From: Pelagibacteraceae bacterium
Lineage (GTDB): Bacteria > Pseudomonadota > Alphaproteobacteria > HIMB59 > GCA-002718135
Direction of reading: 5' to 3'
DNA length: 64,000 nucleotides
Assembly: GCA_002718135.1 (NCBI GenBank)
Contig: PBDN01000003.1
Coordinates: 20,304-84,303 of the forward strand
The position numbers and the translations under genes are program-made. Position 1 is the stretch's first letter, and each line of letters starts with the position of its first letter. The notes below the pieces were generated by a model, which did not search any database, was not told the origin of the DNA, and saw only the letters and a program-made list of their open reading frames with translations. Below are positions 37,523-46,214 of this stretch, piece by piece.

Positions 37523-38881
37523 TTGTTTCATCTACTTATAAAATATTGGTACATATTACTACCTTTAATACCGTTTTTAGTATTTATTTTAATCTATACA
37601 GTTCAAAATAAGAGAGCTTTTTCTATTTTTGTAATGATGAGCATTCTCCTTGAGAGGGTAGCATCCTCTGAAGCAGCTTCATTTGGACTTAGCAATGCAA
37701 AATTATTTTTTATGATTATAGTTGTGTTTTATTTTTTGATCAATATTAATCATATTAATCAATTATTTTTTATGTCTTGGAGAATGTTTTTTCCACTATT
37801 TCTCTTTGTTTTTTATTTCACTTTAAGTACGTCATGGGCTGAAAACATTTTATTTGTTTATATTATATCTTACATCCAATTATTTATACTGAGTTATTTG
37901 GTTTTTAAAGTTATTAAAGACATGGAGGGTTTAAATATATTCATTTCTACTTTATCGCTTTCAGGCACAGTAGTTACTACATTATTATTGCTGGAGTATT
38001 TGGGTAATTATGATTCATATATTAATGACAGTACTATAGAATTTTATAGATCTCAAGGGAAGTTATTTATATTAAATTCAAATTTTTCAGCAACAATGGC
38101 TACTCTTCCATTTATCTATTATTATGTTAAATATTTTTTACTTGAAGAGAAGAAAAATATTTATCTTTTTTTAATAATATATAATTTTATTGGTTTATTG
38201 ATCACAGTTTCAATTTCAGCTCTCATTGCGATCCTATTAATTGTTTTAATTAGTTTAAAACAGTACGGAAAACTAACAAGGGGAGTAGTTGGTGTTTCTT
38301 CTCTTGTAATGATAATTCTTCTGTTAGTGAATGTTTTTAATATAAATATCTTACCATTACATGGAATTACTACAAGGGTTAAAATTTTAATGGATATGGA
38401 TAAAGAAATATTATTCAATATTCTACCAAGAGTGAATATTTGGCAATTTGCTATAAGTTTATCTTCTGAAAACCCTTTTTTCGGCTATGGATTTAAAAGT
38501 TTTTTAAATTTTTCAGAACTTCGCCCTAGCTACGTTGCTCCCAAAATCCCTGGCCATGTTGCTATGCATAGTCAATATTTATTAGCATTGTTTGAAGGTG
38601 GAATAATTGGTCTAATATTATATCTGGTTTTAATCATAAGATGTCTAAGTACGGTATTAATTGTTCATAATTATGGGAAACTTATAGATGATAAGGTTAT
38701 CGAATTTTGTGCAATAACGATTTTTTTATTTATGATACATTATTTAATCAAATCATTTTGGCATGATATTTTAGTAACAGAAAAAATACCATGGGTAATC
38801 TTTGGTCTTATTGAAGTGTTATGGGTAGGCTATAAGAAAAGATTAATACAAAATAAGAGCTCAGTTATGGCCATTATATAG
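37523..38881 (+). CDS. O-antigen polymerase/ligase (Wzy/WaaL family)
   Basis: This 452-residue membrane protein has about eleven hydrophobic helices. A large extracytoplasmic loop after about residue 290 contains RVNIWQFAISLSSENPFFGYGF and then HVAMHSQYL. The R-x-x-x-W and H-x-x-x-L pattern is typical of the Wzy_C superfamily. It would polymerise or ligate lipid-linked units on the periplasmic side. The start is TTG at 37523; the next Met would remove the first helix. Beside a Wzz-like co-polymerase it is best read as Wzy, though WaaL-type ligases look similar. Confidence 0.82.
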   Translation: MFHLLIKYWYILLPLIPFLVFILIYTVQNKRAFSIFVMMSILLERVASSEAASFGLSNAKLFFMIIVVFYFLININHINQLFFMSWRMFFPLFLFVFYFTLSTSWAENILFVYIISYIQLFILSYLVFKVIKDMEGLNIFISTLSLSGTVVTTLLLLEYLGNYDSYINDSTIEFYRSQGKLFILNSNFSATMATLPFIYYYVKYFLLEEKKNIYLFLIIYNFIGLLITVSISALIAILLIVLISLKQYGKLTRGVVGVSSLVMIILLLVNVFNINILPLHGITTRVKILMDMDKEILFNILPRVNIWQFAISLSSENPFFGYGFKSFLNFSELRPSYVAPKIPGHVAMHSQYLLALFEGGIIGLILYLVLIIRCLSTVLIVHNYGKLIDDKVIEFCAITIFLFMIHYLIKSFWHDILVTEKIPWVIFGLIEVLWVGYKKRLIQNKSSVMAII

Positions 38882-38895
38882 CCTGTTAATTTTAT

Positions 38896-40017
38896 ATGAA
38901 GGATTCTCAATCAAAAATTAAAATACTTTTTATACTTGGCAGTCTTGGATATGGTGGGACTGAAACTCAAATCTTTAATTATTTATTAAATATTGATTAT
39001 GAAAAATATGAACCAGTATTAATCATTATGTCAAAAAATAAATATCAATATAAAATGGAAAAAAAGCTTATTGATAAAGGTGTTCTATTAATTGATCTAT
39101 CAACAAAAAATAACGCAATTTTCAAATTACTAAATTTGACTAGGGTGATAACTAAAATTAAACCTGATCTTTTATATTCTGCACATTTTTATACCAATGT
39201 ATATGCTGGAGTAGCTGGTCAATTATTTAACATACCATCGATTGGATCTATTCGTAGTGATTATTATAATGATGTTGCTCAGATAAATAGCTTACATAGA
39301 ATTTTATCTTTAAAACTAGTAACAATTATAATAGCTAATTCAAATGCGGGAATGAAAAACTTGAAAACAGAATATAGTGATGCCAGAGTTAGATTAATTA
39401 ATAACTTTATAAATAGTGATGTTTTTTATTTTAAAAGCAAAGAAAAGTCCCAGAATATTAAGATAATAACTGTAGGTCGTCTTACAAATGAAAAAAGAAT
39501 TGATAGATTTATAAATATCATAAAAAAAATAAAAGACCATGTAGGTGATAGTACTAAAATTGTGGGGTTAGTTTGTGGTTCTGGTAGAGAGTCAGAAAAT
39601 TTAAAATCAAAGCTGTCAAATCAAATAAAAAATATTGGATTAAATAATGATGAATTAATATTGTTAGGCGATGTAGATAATATTTCAGATTTTTATAGAA
39701 CTTCTGATCTGTTCCTTTTCACATCTGAGTATGAAGGTTCGCCGAATTGTGTATGGGAGGCCATGGCATGTGGTTTGCCAGTTATAACTACTAATGTAGG
39801 AAATATTTCAGAAATAATATCCCATAAAAAGAATGGATTTATAGTTGATACATTCAATGAAAAAGATTTTATAAAATATTCTATTATGTTATTAAATGAT
39901 GATAGTTTAAAAGTCCAAATTAGAAATAATGCTATTAGCACAATCAAAAATAATTTTTCTTTAAGTAGATATAATAAAGAAATTGATAAATTATTTTATG
40001 AATTAATAAATGACTAA
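38896..40017 (+). CDS. GT4 family glycosyltransferase
   Basis: This 373-residue GT-B protein has the N-terminal loop SLGYGGTETQIFNYL (about 13-27), the phosphate-binding region VGRLTNEKRIDRF near residue 195, and the E-x7-E motif inside EYEGSPNCVWEAMACGLP near residue 280. It belongs to the retaining GT4 family used in lipopolysaccharide core and O-unit assembly. It starts 14 bases after the polymerase gene. No specificity can be deduced from sequence. Confidence 0.9.
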   Translation: MKDSQSKIKILFILGSLGYGGTETQIFNYLLNIDYEKYEPVLIIMSKNKYQYKMEKKLIDKGVLLIDLSTKNNAIFKLLNLTRVITKIKPDLLYSAHFYTNVYAGVAGQLFNIPSIGSIRSDYYNDVAQINSLHRILSLKLVTIIIANSNAGMKNLKTEYSDARVRLINNFINSDVFYFKSKEKSQNIKIITVGRLTNEKRIDRFINIIKKIKDHVGDSTKIVGLVCGSGRESENLKSKLSNQIKNIGLNNDELILLGDVDNISDFYRTSDLFLFTSEYEGSPNCVWEAMACGLPVITTNVGNISEIISHKKNGFIVDTFNEKDFIKYSIMLLNDDSLKVQIRNNAISTIKNNFSLSRYNKEIDKLFYELIND

Positions 40018-40113
40018 AGACCTTTATGTGAAAAAATTTAAAATTAATTATAATTCTTAAATTGTTTTTATCATAAACTATTTTAAAAATTATAATTATA
40101 TCTAAATCAATAA

Positions 40114-41034
40114 ATGAAACTATTTAATATATATATTCCTACCTCATTAAAAAAAAGCCTTAGAAATATTAGGAGTTATCATAGGAGATTACACTACAAT
40201 GCAAATTTATTTCTTGGCAAATATAGCACTATAGAAAACGAAGAATTCGTTCATTGTATTCGCTCCCTAGGGGTCAATCAAGGTGATAGTGTATTGGTGC
40301 ATAGTAGTCTAAGTCGCCTAGGGCATATAAATGGGGGTGGAGAAATGGTATTAAACAGTTTAACTAACATTTTAGGAGAGAGTGGTAATCTGTGCTTACC
40401 TGCATTCACAACAATTGGAAATTCGAAAGAATATTTACAATCAGGAGTCATTTTTGATCCTAAAGTGACATTGCCAACAACAGGTAGACTATCTAATTTA
40501 TTCTTAAAAAGAGAAAACGTTGTTAGAAGTATACACCCTACACATTCTGTAATAGCATATGGAAAGGATTCAGAGTCGATTATTGATGGTCATGATAATT
40601 GCGTAAAACCATTTGGTTATGGGTCTCCATTCGAAAAATTATTAAATATAAATTCATGGTTATTATTTATTGGCGTAGATATTAGGTGTTTAACAATGTA
40701 TCATACATTTGAAGATTTATCTGAAAATTTCCCATTCAACCCTTATATCAAAAATCCTATAAAAGTAGACGTGATAAATAATGATGGTAAAAAAAAGTTA
40801 ATGAAAACGTATGTTCATGATCCGGACAAGTCTCGGTATAGGTTAGAGGTGCATAAAGGTGTTAGAAATAAAATAAAAGAATATTTTAATAGCAGTGGTG
40901 TCTTGAAAACTAGAAAATTAGGTGATGGATACGTTTATGCTATGAGATCTAAAGAATGGTTTAGAGTTATGACAAATATGCTATCGGAGGGGATCACCAT
41001 ATATGCGGATTATTGTAAAGGTATCAAGATTTAA
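40114..41034 (+). CDS. AAC(3)-like N-acetyltransferase
   Basis: This 306-residue protein has the aminoglycoside 3-N-acetyltransferase fold signature: GDSVLVHSSLSRLG (about 53-66), LCLPAFTTIG, the catalytic-region histidines in SIHPTHSVIAYG and the conserved GYGSPFEKL. AAC(3)-like proteins in polysaccharide loci are thought to acetylate amino sugars using acetyl-CoA, and most are not resistance genes. A basic N-terminal 30 residues precede the domain. Its place between a GT4 gene and a FabH-like gene supports a role in N-acylation of a sugar. I do not call it an antibiotic-resistance gene. Confidence 0.85.
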   Translation: MKLFNIYIPTSLKKSLRNIRSYHRRLHYNANLFLGKYSTIENEEFVHCIRSLGVNQGDSVLVHSSLSRLGHINGGGEMVLNSLTNILGESGNLCLPAFTTIGNSKEYLQSGVIFDPKVTLPTTGRLSNLFLKRENVVRSIHPTHSVIAYGKDSESIIDGHDNCVKPFGYGSPFEKLLNINSWLLFIGVDIRCLTMYHTFEDLSENFPFNPYIKNPIKVDVINNDGKKKLMKTYVHDPDKSRYRLEVHKGVRNKIKEYFNSSGVLKTRKLGDGYVYAMRSKEWFRVMTNMLSEGITIYADYCKGIKI

Positions 41035-41198
41035 TATTTTAAAACACCTTTTTAAAATTAATTGACCTGGAAAGCAACTATTTAAGATTTTATACTTTTT
41101 AGACTTCGTGTTTAAAAAAAACATATGTAACATTAATCGTAAAAACTAAGCAAAGTCTTGGTTGTCATTAAAAATAATTAAAACATTAAATAGTTCTT

Positions 41199-42191
41199 AT
41201 GAAAAAGAATCAACGGCAAGTAATTATTTCAGGAACAGGTTCCTATGTACCAGAAAAAATTTATACAAATAAATATTTAGAAACCTTAGTTGATACTAAT
41301 GATGATTGGATCTTTAAAAATCTTGGTATAAAAGAGAGACGAATAGCTTCAGAAAATGAATGCACTAGCGACCTAGCATTTGAGTCAGCTAGAAGGGCAA
41401 TTGAGAACTCCAATATTACAGGTGAAAATGTAGATTTAATTATTGTTGCTACTGCAACACCAGATCGCTTAGCTCCCTCAACAGCTTGTATTGTCCAAGA
41501 TAAATTAAAATTATATCAGGCTGCAGCATTTGATATTTCAGCAGTCTGTTCTGGCTTTTTATATGGCATGTCAGTAGGCTATCAGTTTATAGCAAATGGA
41601 TCTTATGATAACGTATTAGTAATTGGTGCTGATACCTTTTCCAGAATAACTGATTGGGAAAGACGAGATTGTGTATTTTTTGGAGATGGAGCCGGTGCTG
41701 CAGTGCTCTCAGCTTATAATGGCGATGATAGAGGTTTTCTTAGTTTTAAATTACATTCAGACGGAAGAGGAAAACACAATTTTACAATACCAGCAGGTGG
41801 CTCAGAATTTCCTGCAAATAGCAATACAATCAATAAAGGCATGCATTATTTTCAGATGAATGGTAGAGCAGTTTATGATACTGGAACTAAAGTTCTTCCG
41901 GTTGTTATAAATAAAATATTAAAAGAGCAGAAATTAAATGTAGATGAAATTGATTATTTAATACCCCATCAGCCTAGTATTGCGATCTTAAAAGAAACTA
42001 GTCGTATTTTAGGGTTACCATTTGATAGGGTCCTTACAAATATGGATTCATACGCAAATACATCAGGAGGGACCATCCCAATCCTCTTGGATGAATCAAA
42101 TAAAAAAAAGTTATTAAAGAAAAGAAAAAATATTTTATTTGCAGCAGTGGGCTCAGGGTGGACATGGGGTGCAGCGCTATTAAGATGGTAG
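41199..42191 (+). CDS. Beta-ketoacyl-ACP synthase III-like (FabH family)
   Basis: This 330-residue thiolase-fold enzyme has the complete Cys-His-Asn triad: Cys117 in ISAVCSGFLYG, His257 in LIPHQPS and Asn287 in ANTSGG. FabH condenses acetyl-CoA with malonyl-ACP. Homologues outside fatty-acid operons make unusual acyl groups or transfer acyl groups to other acceptors. It sits inside the glycan locus with no acyl-carrier protein or other fab gene beside it, so a dedicated acyl-donor role is possible. Being the main cellular FabH is the alternative. A 164-base gap separates it from the acetyltransferase. Confidence 0.88.
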   Translation: MKKNQRQVIISGTGSYVPEKIYTNKYLETLVDTNDDWIFKNLGIKERRIASENECTSDLAFESARRAIENSNITGENVDLIIVATATPDRLAPSTACIVQDKLKLYQAAAFDISAVCSGFLYGMSVGYQFIANGSYDNVLVIGADTFSRITDWERRDCVFFGDGAGAAVLSAYNGDDRGFLSFKLHSDGRGKHNFTIPAGGSEFPANSNTINKGMHYFQMNGRAVYDTGTKVLPVVINKILKEQKLNVDEIDYLIPHQPSIAILKETSRILGLPFDRVLTNMDSYANTSGGTIPILLDESNKKKLLKKRKNILFAAVGSGWTWGAALLRW

Positions 42192-42263
42192 TAGTTTGTC
42201 ATTTTTAGCATCATTATTTCTGATTTTTTAGCATATTTTCAATAAGTAATAACAACTATTAGA

Positions 42264-43283
42264 ATGTTGAAGAGATTATTGATCATAGCCCCTTTTGGAA
42301 ATAAATCCGCACCAAGGCAGGAAATAATAATAAAAAAGCATTTTATAGCTCATGGTTACAAAGTCCAATCTTTAACAGACAAAGATTCAGGATTAAAAAG
42401 ACTTTTTGATATTATAATAAATGGTTTGTTTCTGATTAAAAAAAATGATGTGATATTAATCAATATTTTTGGTGGTAAAGCGTTTATTCATGAGTCTATT
42501 AGTATCTTATATAGTCGTTTTTTTAATAAAAAGATTGTTGCTGTATTAAGAGGAGGTTATATCCCATATTATTACGATAAGTATAAAAGATTTTATAAGT
42601 TTATTTTAAACATGGTTGATAAAATTATTGTTCCAAGTGACTATTTATTTCATGAATTATCTTCAAGGGGGCATGTCATTGATCAAATTATCCCAAACTT
42701 TATTGAAATTGATAAATATGATTTTCGTTTAAGGAAAGATATTAAGCCAAAAATTTTGTACACAAGAGGAATTCACGGTATTTACAACCCATTGATGGCA
42801 ATTGATGCATTCTCTTTAATACAAGCTAAATATTCATCAGCGAGCTTAACCATAGCTGGTAATATTGCGGATTTAAAGCTTTTTCAAATAATAAAGAATA
42901 AGATTAAAGAGTTAGACTTGAAGAATATTTCTATAATTGGTTTTATAGAAAAGGACAAAATTAGTAGTCTTATCCATGACCACGATATCTATATTCAAAC
43001 CAACATTGTTGAAAATATGCCAGTTTCAATATTAGAAATGTGGGCATGCGGTATACCGATTATTGCCACAGGAGTAGGGGGTATTACAAGTCTTTGTAAT
43101 AACGAGATTGATAGTATAATCATTAATTCAGAAGATTATGTGTCTATGTCGCAGCAATGTATTCGTTTAATAAATAATAATGCATTGACAGAAAAATTGT
43201 CCTATAATGGAAAAGAAAAAGTAAAAGAATATGCCTGGGAGAATGTTTCAAAAAAGTGGGATGAGGTATTATTCAATGACTGA
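42264..43283 (+). CDS. GT4 family glycosyltransferase
   Basis: This 339-residue GT-B protein has a short N-domain and a C-domain containing KILYTRGIHGIYNPLMAIDA near residue 165. The E-x7-E motif is in ENMPVSILEMWACGIP near residue 250, followed by IIATGVGGI. The protein is slightly shorter than most GT4 enzymes (360-400). It is preceded by a 72-base gap after the FabH-like gene and followed after 39 bases by the second amidotransferase. It is likely another cytoplasmic assembly enzyme for the repeat unit. Confidence 0.87.
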   Translation: MLKRLLIIAPFGNKSAPRQEIIIKKHFIAHGYKVQSLTDKDSGLKRLFDIIINGLFLIKKNDVILINIFGGKAFIHESISILYSRFFNKKIVAVLRGGYIPYYYDKYKRFYKFILNMVDKIIVPSDYLFHELSSRGHVIDQIIPNFIEIDKYDFRLRKDIKPKILYTRGIHGIYNPLMAIDAFSLIQAKYSSASLTIAGNIADLKLFQIIKNKIKELDLKNISIIGFIEKDKISSLIHDHDIYIQTNIVENMPVSILEMWACGIPIIATGVGGITSLCNNEIDSIIINSEDYVSMSQQCIRLINNNALTEKLSYNGKEKVKEYAWENVSKKWDEVLFND

Positions 43284-43322
43284 CTATCCAAATTTTTAAA
43301 ACTGGAAGGAAATAAACACGAA

Positions 43323-45245
43323 ATGTGTGGAATATCTGGCATACTTACATTCAAAGGAAATAAACCTCTTGAGAAGTCAAATGTGAAAAAAATGACTGAT
43401 CAATTAGTTCATCGTGGTCCAGATGATGAAGGCTATTATTTTGGTGATACAATTCAATTTGGTTTTCGACGCTTAAAAATAATTGATTTAGAAAATGGAA
43501 ACCAGCCTATGCGAAATGATGACAATTCAGTGGTAATGATATTCAATGGAGAAATCTATAATTACTTAGAATTAAAGAAAGAATTATCGAAATATAATTA
43601 TATTTTTCGTACAAAATCAGATACGGAGGTAATATTACGTGCGTATGAGCATTATGGAATAAGTTTTGTTAATAAACTAAGAGGAATGTTTGCGATTGCA
43701 ATATGGGATAAAATCTTAAAAAAATTAATATTATTGCGCGATAGAATTGGGCAAAAACCACTTTATTATGCTTCTTCAAAGAAACGTTTTTATTTCTCAT
43801 CAGAAGTAAAATCTATGTTAAACCTTCCAGATATAAAATTTGATTTAGACTTTAACGCGGTTAACAACTATTTTCAATTTTCGTATATTAATTCTCCTGA
43901 TTCAATATTTTCTGATATTAGACAACTGCCTCCTGGATGCTATTTGGAGACAGATTTTGAAAATAACACAAATAAAATCACAAAATATTGGACTTTAAAG
44001 CCTAAGCCAGATTATTCGAAAAGTAAAAATTACTTTATAGATGGAGTTAAGCAGATTTTAGAGGACTCAGTAAGGTTAAGACTCCAAAGCGATGTTCCAC
44101 TCGGTATAATGTTAAGTGGCGGTTTAGACTCTTCAATCATAACCTCAATCGCATCAAATTATAATAAGAAGATTAAAACTTTTAGTATTGGATTTGAAGA
44201 TGCTGAATTTGATGAAACTCGTTTTTCACAATTAGTGTCAAAAAACTTTGGTGCTGATCATATTATAGATATTGTGGACGAAAACAATGTCTCAGTAGAT
44301 AATTTTTTAAGATATGTTGAAAGCATGGATGGACCATTTGGAGATTCCTCATATATCCCAACATATTGGGTTTCAAAAGTTGCAAGAGAGCATGTTACGG
44401 TGGCTCTTACAGGTGATGGCGGAGATGAATTTTTTGCCGGATATAAAAGATATAATTATTTAATGAATATAAATAAGTATAAAAATTTTATAAAAACTTT
44501 AAAATTTTTTATGGTGGCCTTAAATAATTTAAAGTCTTTCGTACCTGTTTCTATTTCAGACTTAATTCGAAAAATTAATAAAGTTGTATATTTAAATGAT
44601 TTAAGCGCTGAGGATCAAATAAAACATTTGGTTACCTATTTTAGCTTAGAGGAGAGAATGCAACTTTTTGATAATGATTTGAAACAAATGATTTCTAGGA
44701 ATGAAAAGTTGAAAATTGATAATGCTTTAGATTCTTCTGATTTATTAAATACTTTTCTTCTTGAAGATATTTTCAATAATCTGTCGGGTGATTTATTGGT
44801 CAAAACAGATAGAGCATCAATGGCTAATTCGCTCGAAGCTAGATGTCCATTTTTAGATCATAAATTAATGGAGTTTTCGATGACCATTCCCCCAGACTAT
44901 AAGTTATTTAAAAATGATAATAAACATATTTTAAAACAGGGCTATAAGCATTCATTGCCCAAAGAGATTATTAACAGGGAAAAAAGAGGTTTTGAGATAC
45001 CATTTCATAACTGGTTTAAAAATAAAGCTTGGAAAAATTTGTTATTAGATACTTTATCTGAGGATAGGATTAAATCGGATAATATTTTCAACTTAAATAC
45101 AGTAATGTATTATCGAGATCAGATAATTGGAAATCCAAATGCAATTAATCTTGATATAAGTGCGTATCAACTTCGTCAAAGAGTTTACCAAATTTTAGTA
45201 TTTCAAATATGGTATGACCTAAATATTAGAGGTGAGTTTGTATGA
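43323..45245 (+). CDS. asnB: Class-B asparagine-synthetase-like amidotransferase 2
   Basis: This 640-residue protein begins MCGISG with the nucleophilic Cys2. It has the glutaminase motifs HRGPDDEG and FNGEIYNY and the ATP loop LSGGLDSS near residue 265. The synthetase region continues with GDGGDEFFAGY and SLEARCPFLDHKLME. Both half-reactions look possible. The stop codon overlaps the methyltransferase start (ATGA), which couples their translation and argues that they act on the same product. The deduced role is amidation of a glycan carboxylate. Confidence 0.9.
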   Translation: MCGISGILTFKGNKPLEKSNVKKMTDQLVHRGPDDEGYYFGDTIQFGFRRLKIIDLENGNQPMRNDDNSVVMIFNGEIYNYLELKKELSKYNYIFRTKSDTEVILRAYEHYGISFVNKLRGMFAIAIWDKILKKLILLRDRIGQKPLYYASSKKRFYFSSEVKSMLNLPDIKFDLDFNAVNNYFQFSYINSPDSIFSDIRQLPPGCYLETDFENNTNKITKYWTLKPKPDYSKSKNYFIDGVKQILEDSVRLRLQSDVPLGIMLSGGLDSSIITSIASNYNKKIKTFSIGFEDAEFDETRFSQLVSKNFGADHIIDIVDENNVSVDNFLRYVESMDGPFGDSSYIPTYWVSKVAREHVTVALTGDGGDEFFAGYKRYNYLMNINKYKNFIKTLKFFMVALNNLKSFVPVSISDLIRKINKVVYLNDLSAEDQIKHLVTYFSLEERMQLFDNDLKQMISRNEKLKIDNALDSSDLLNTFLLEDIFNNLSGDLLVKTDRASMANSLEARCPFLDHKLMEFSMTIPPDYKLFKNDNKHILKQGYKHSLPKEIINREKRGFEIPFHNWFKNKAWKNLLLDTLSEDRIKSDNIFNLNTVMYYRDQIIGNPNAINLDISAYQLRQRVYQILVFQIWYDLNIRGEFV

Positions 45246-46180
45246 TAAAATATCATGATCATGAGAGTAATTTAAAATTTGAAATAAAAAATAATGATAA
45301 GCTTATTAATCAAGCTAAAGAAATCCCAATAATCAACGGTATACCTAGATTTGTTCCTATTAATACTTACGCTGATGCATTTGGTTTGCAATGGAATACA
45401 TACAAAAATATCCAAATTGATAGCGTCAATGGTCATAATATTAGTTTGGATAGATTAGAGAGATGTCTCGGCGTTTCTGTCAGCTCACTGCGTGGGAAAC
45501 AAGTATTAGAAGCTGGTTGTGGAGCTGGAAGATTTACAGAACATTTAACAAAAAATGGTGCCTATACACATGCCTTTGATTTGAGTAGCGCAGTTGATGC
45601 GAATAAAGATCTTAATGGGCATTACGAAAATTATCAAATTGCTCAGGCAGATATAAGATCAATACCTTATGAGGATAATGTTTTTGATTACGTTATTTGT
45701 TTAGGTGTTCTTCAACATACGCCAAGACCAAAAGAGACAATAAAGATGTTGTACAAAAAAGTTAAAAAGGGTGGTTATTTAATTTTTGATAGCTATACGT
45801 ATAATATTTCCCAAATGACAAAACTTAGTGGCTTATACAGACAGTTATTAAAAAGATTAAACCCAAAGTTATCTATGAAAATAGTGAATAAAGCTGTTGA
45901 TATATTTTTCCCCTTGCATTGGTATGTAAGGAATATATATTTTTTGCAAATTTTATTATCTAGAATCTCACCATGCTTATTCTACTATTCATCTTTTCCA
46001 TTTTTAAGTAAAAAACAACATTTAGGGCTTTCAAGATTAGATAGTTATGATAGTCTTACTGATTTCCATAGACATTATTCCTCAGTGTATTCAATTAAAA
46101 AGTGCTTAAAAGCTATGGGTTGCGAAAATTTTACAATAAAAAAAGATGGAATTGGGTTAGAGGTTAGGGCAAAGAAATGA
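45242..46180 (+). CDS. SAM-dependent methyltransferase with Trm112-like N-terminus
   Basis: This 312-residue protein has an N-terminal 40 residues resembling a zinc-less Trm112-like lead-in (IPIINGIPRFVP). A class-I methyltransferase core follows: motif I is VLEAGCGAGRFTEHL near residue 89, then HAFDLSSAVD, and the post-motif is FDYVICLGVLQHTPRP near residue 140. The C-terminal part is long and hydrophobic, with SRISPCLFYYSSFPFL, perhaps contacting a lipid-linked acceptor. Its 4-base overlap with amidotransferase 2 suggests that both modify the same sugar or its amide. The methyl position is unknown. Confidence 0.87.
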   Translation: MIKYHDHESNLKFEIKNNDKLINQAKEIPIINGIPRFVPINTYADAFGLQWNTYKNIQIDSVNGHNISLDRLERCLGVSVSSLRGKQVLEAGCGAGRFTEHLTKNGAYTHAFDLSSAVDANKDLNGHYENYQIAQADIRSIPYEDNVFDYVICLGVLQHTPRPKETIKMLYKKVKKGGYLIFDSYTYNISQMTKLSGLYRQLLKRLNPKLSMKIVNKAVDIFFPLHWYVRNIYFLQILLSRISPCLFYYSSFPFLSKKQHLGLSRLDSYDSLTDFHRHYSSVYSIKKCLKAMGCENFTIKKDGIGLEVRAKK

Positions 46181-46214
46181 TTATTCAATTTAATTTTTTC
46201 AAATTTATTCTTCT

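Noticed and set aside
40114..41034. Aminoglycoside resistance gene.
   Set aside because: AAC(3)-like proteins are common in polysaccharide loci, and the surrounding glycan genes explain it without resistance.
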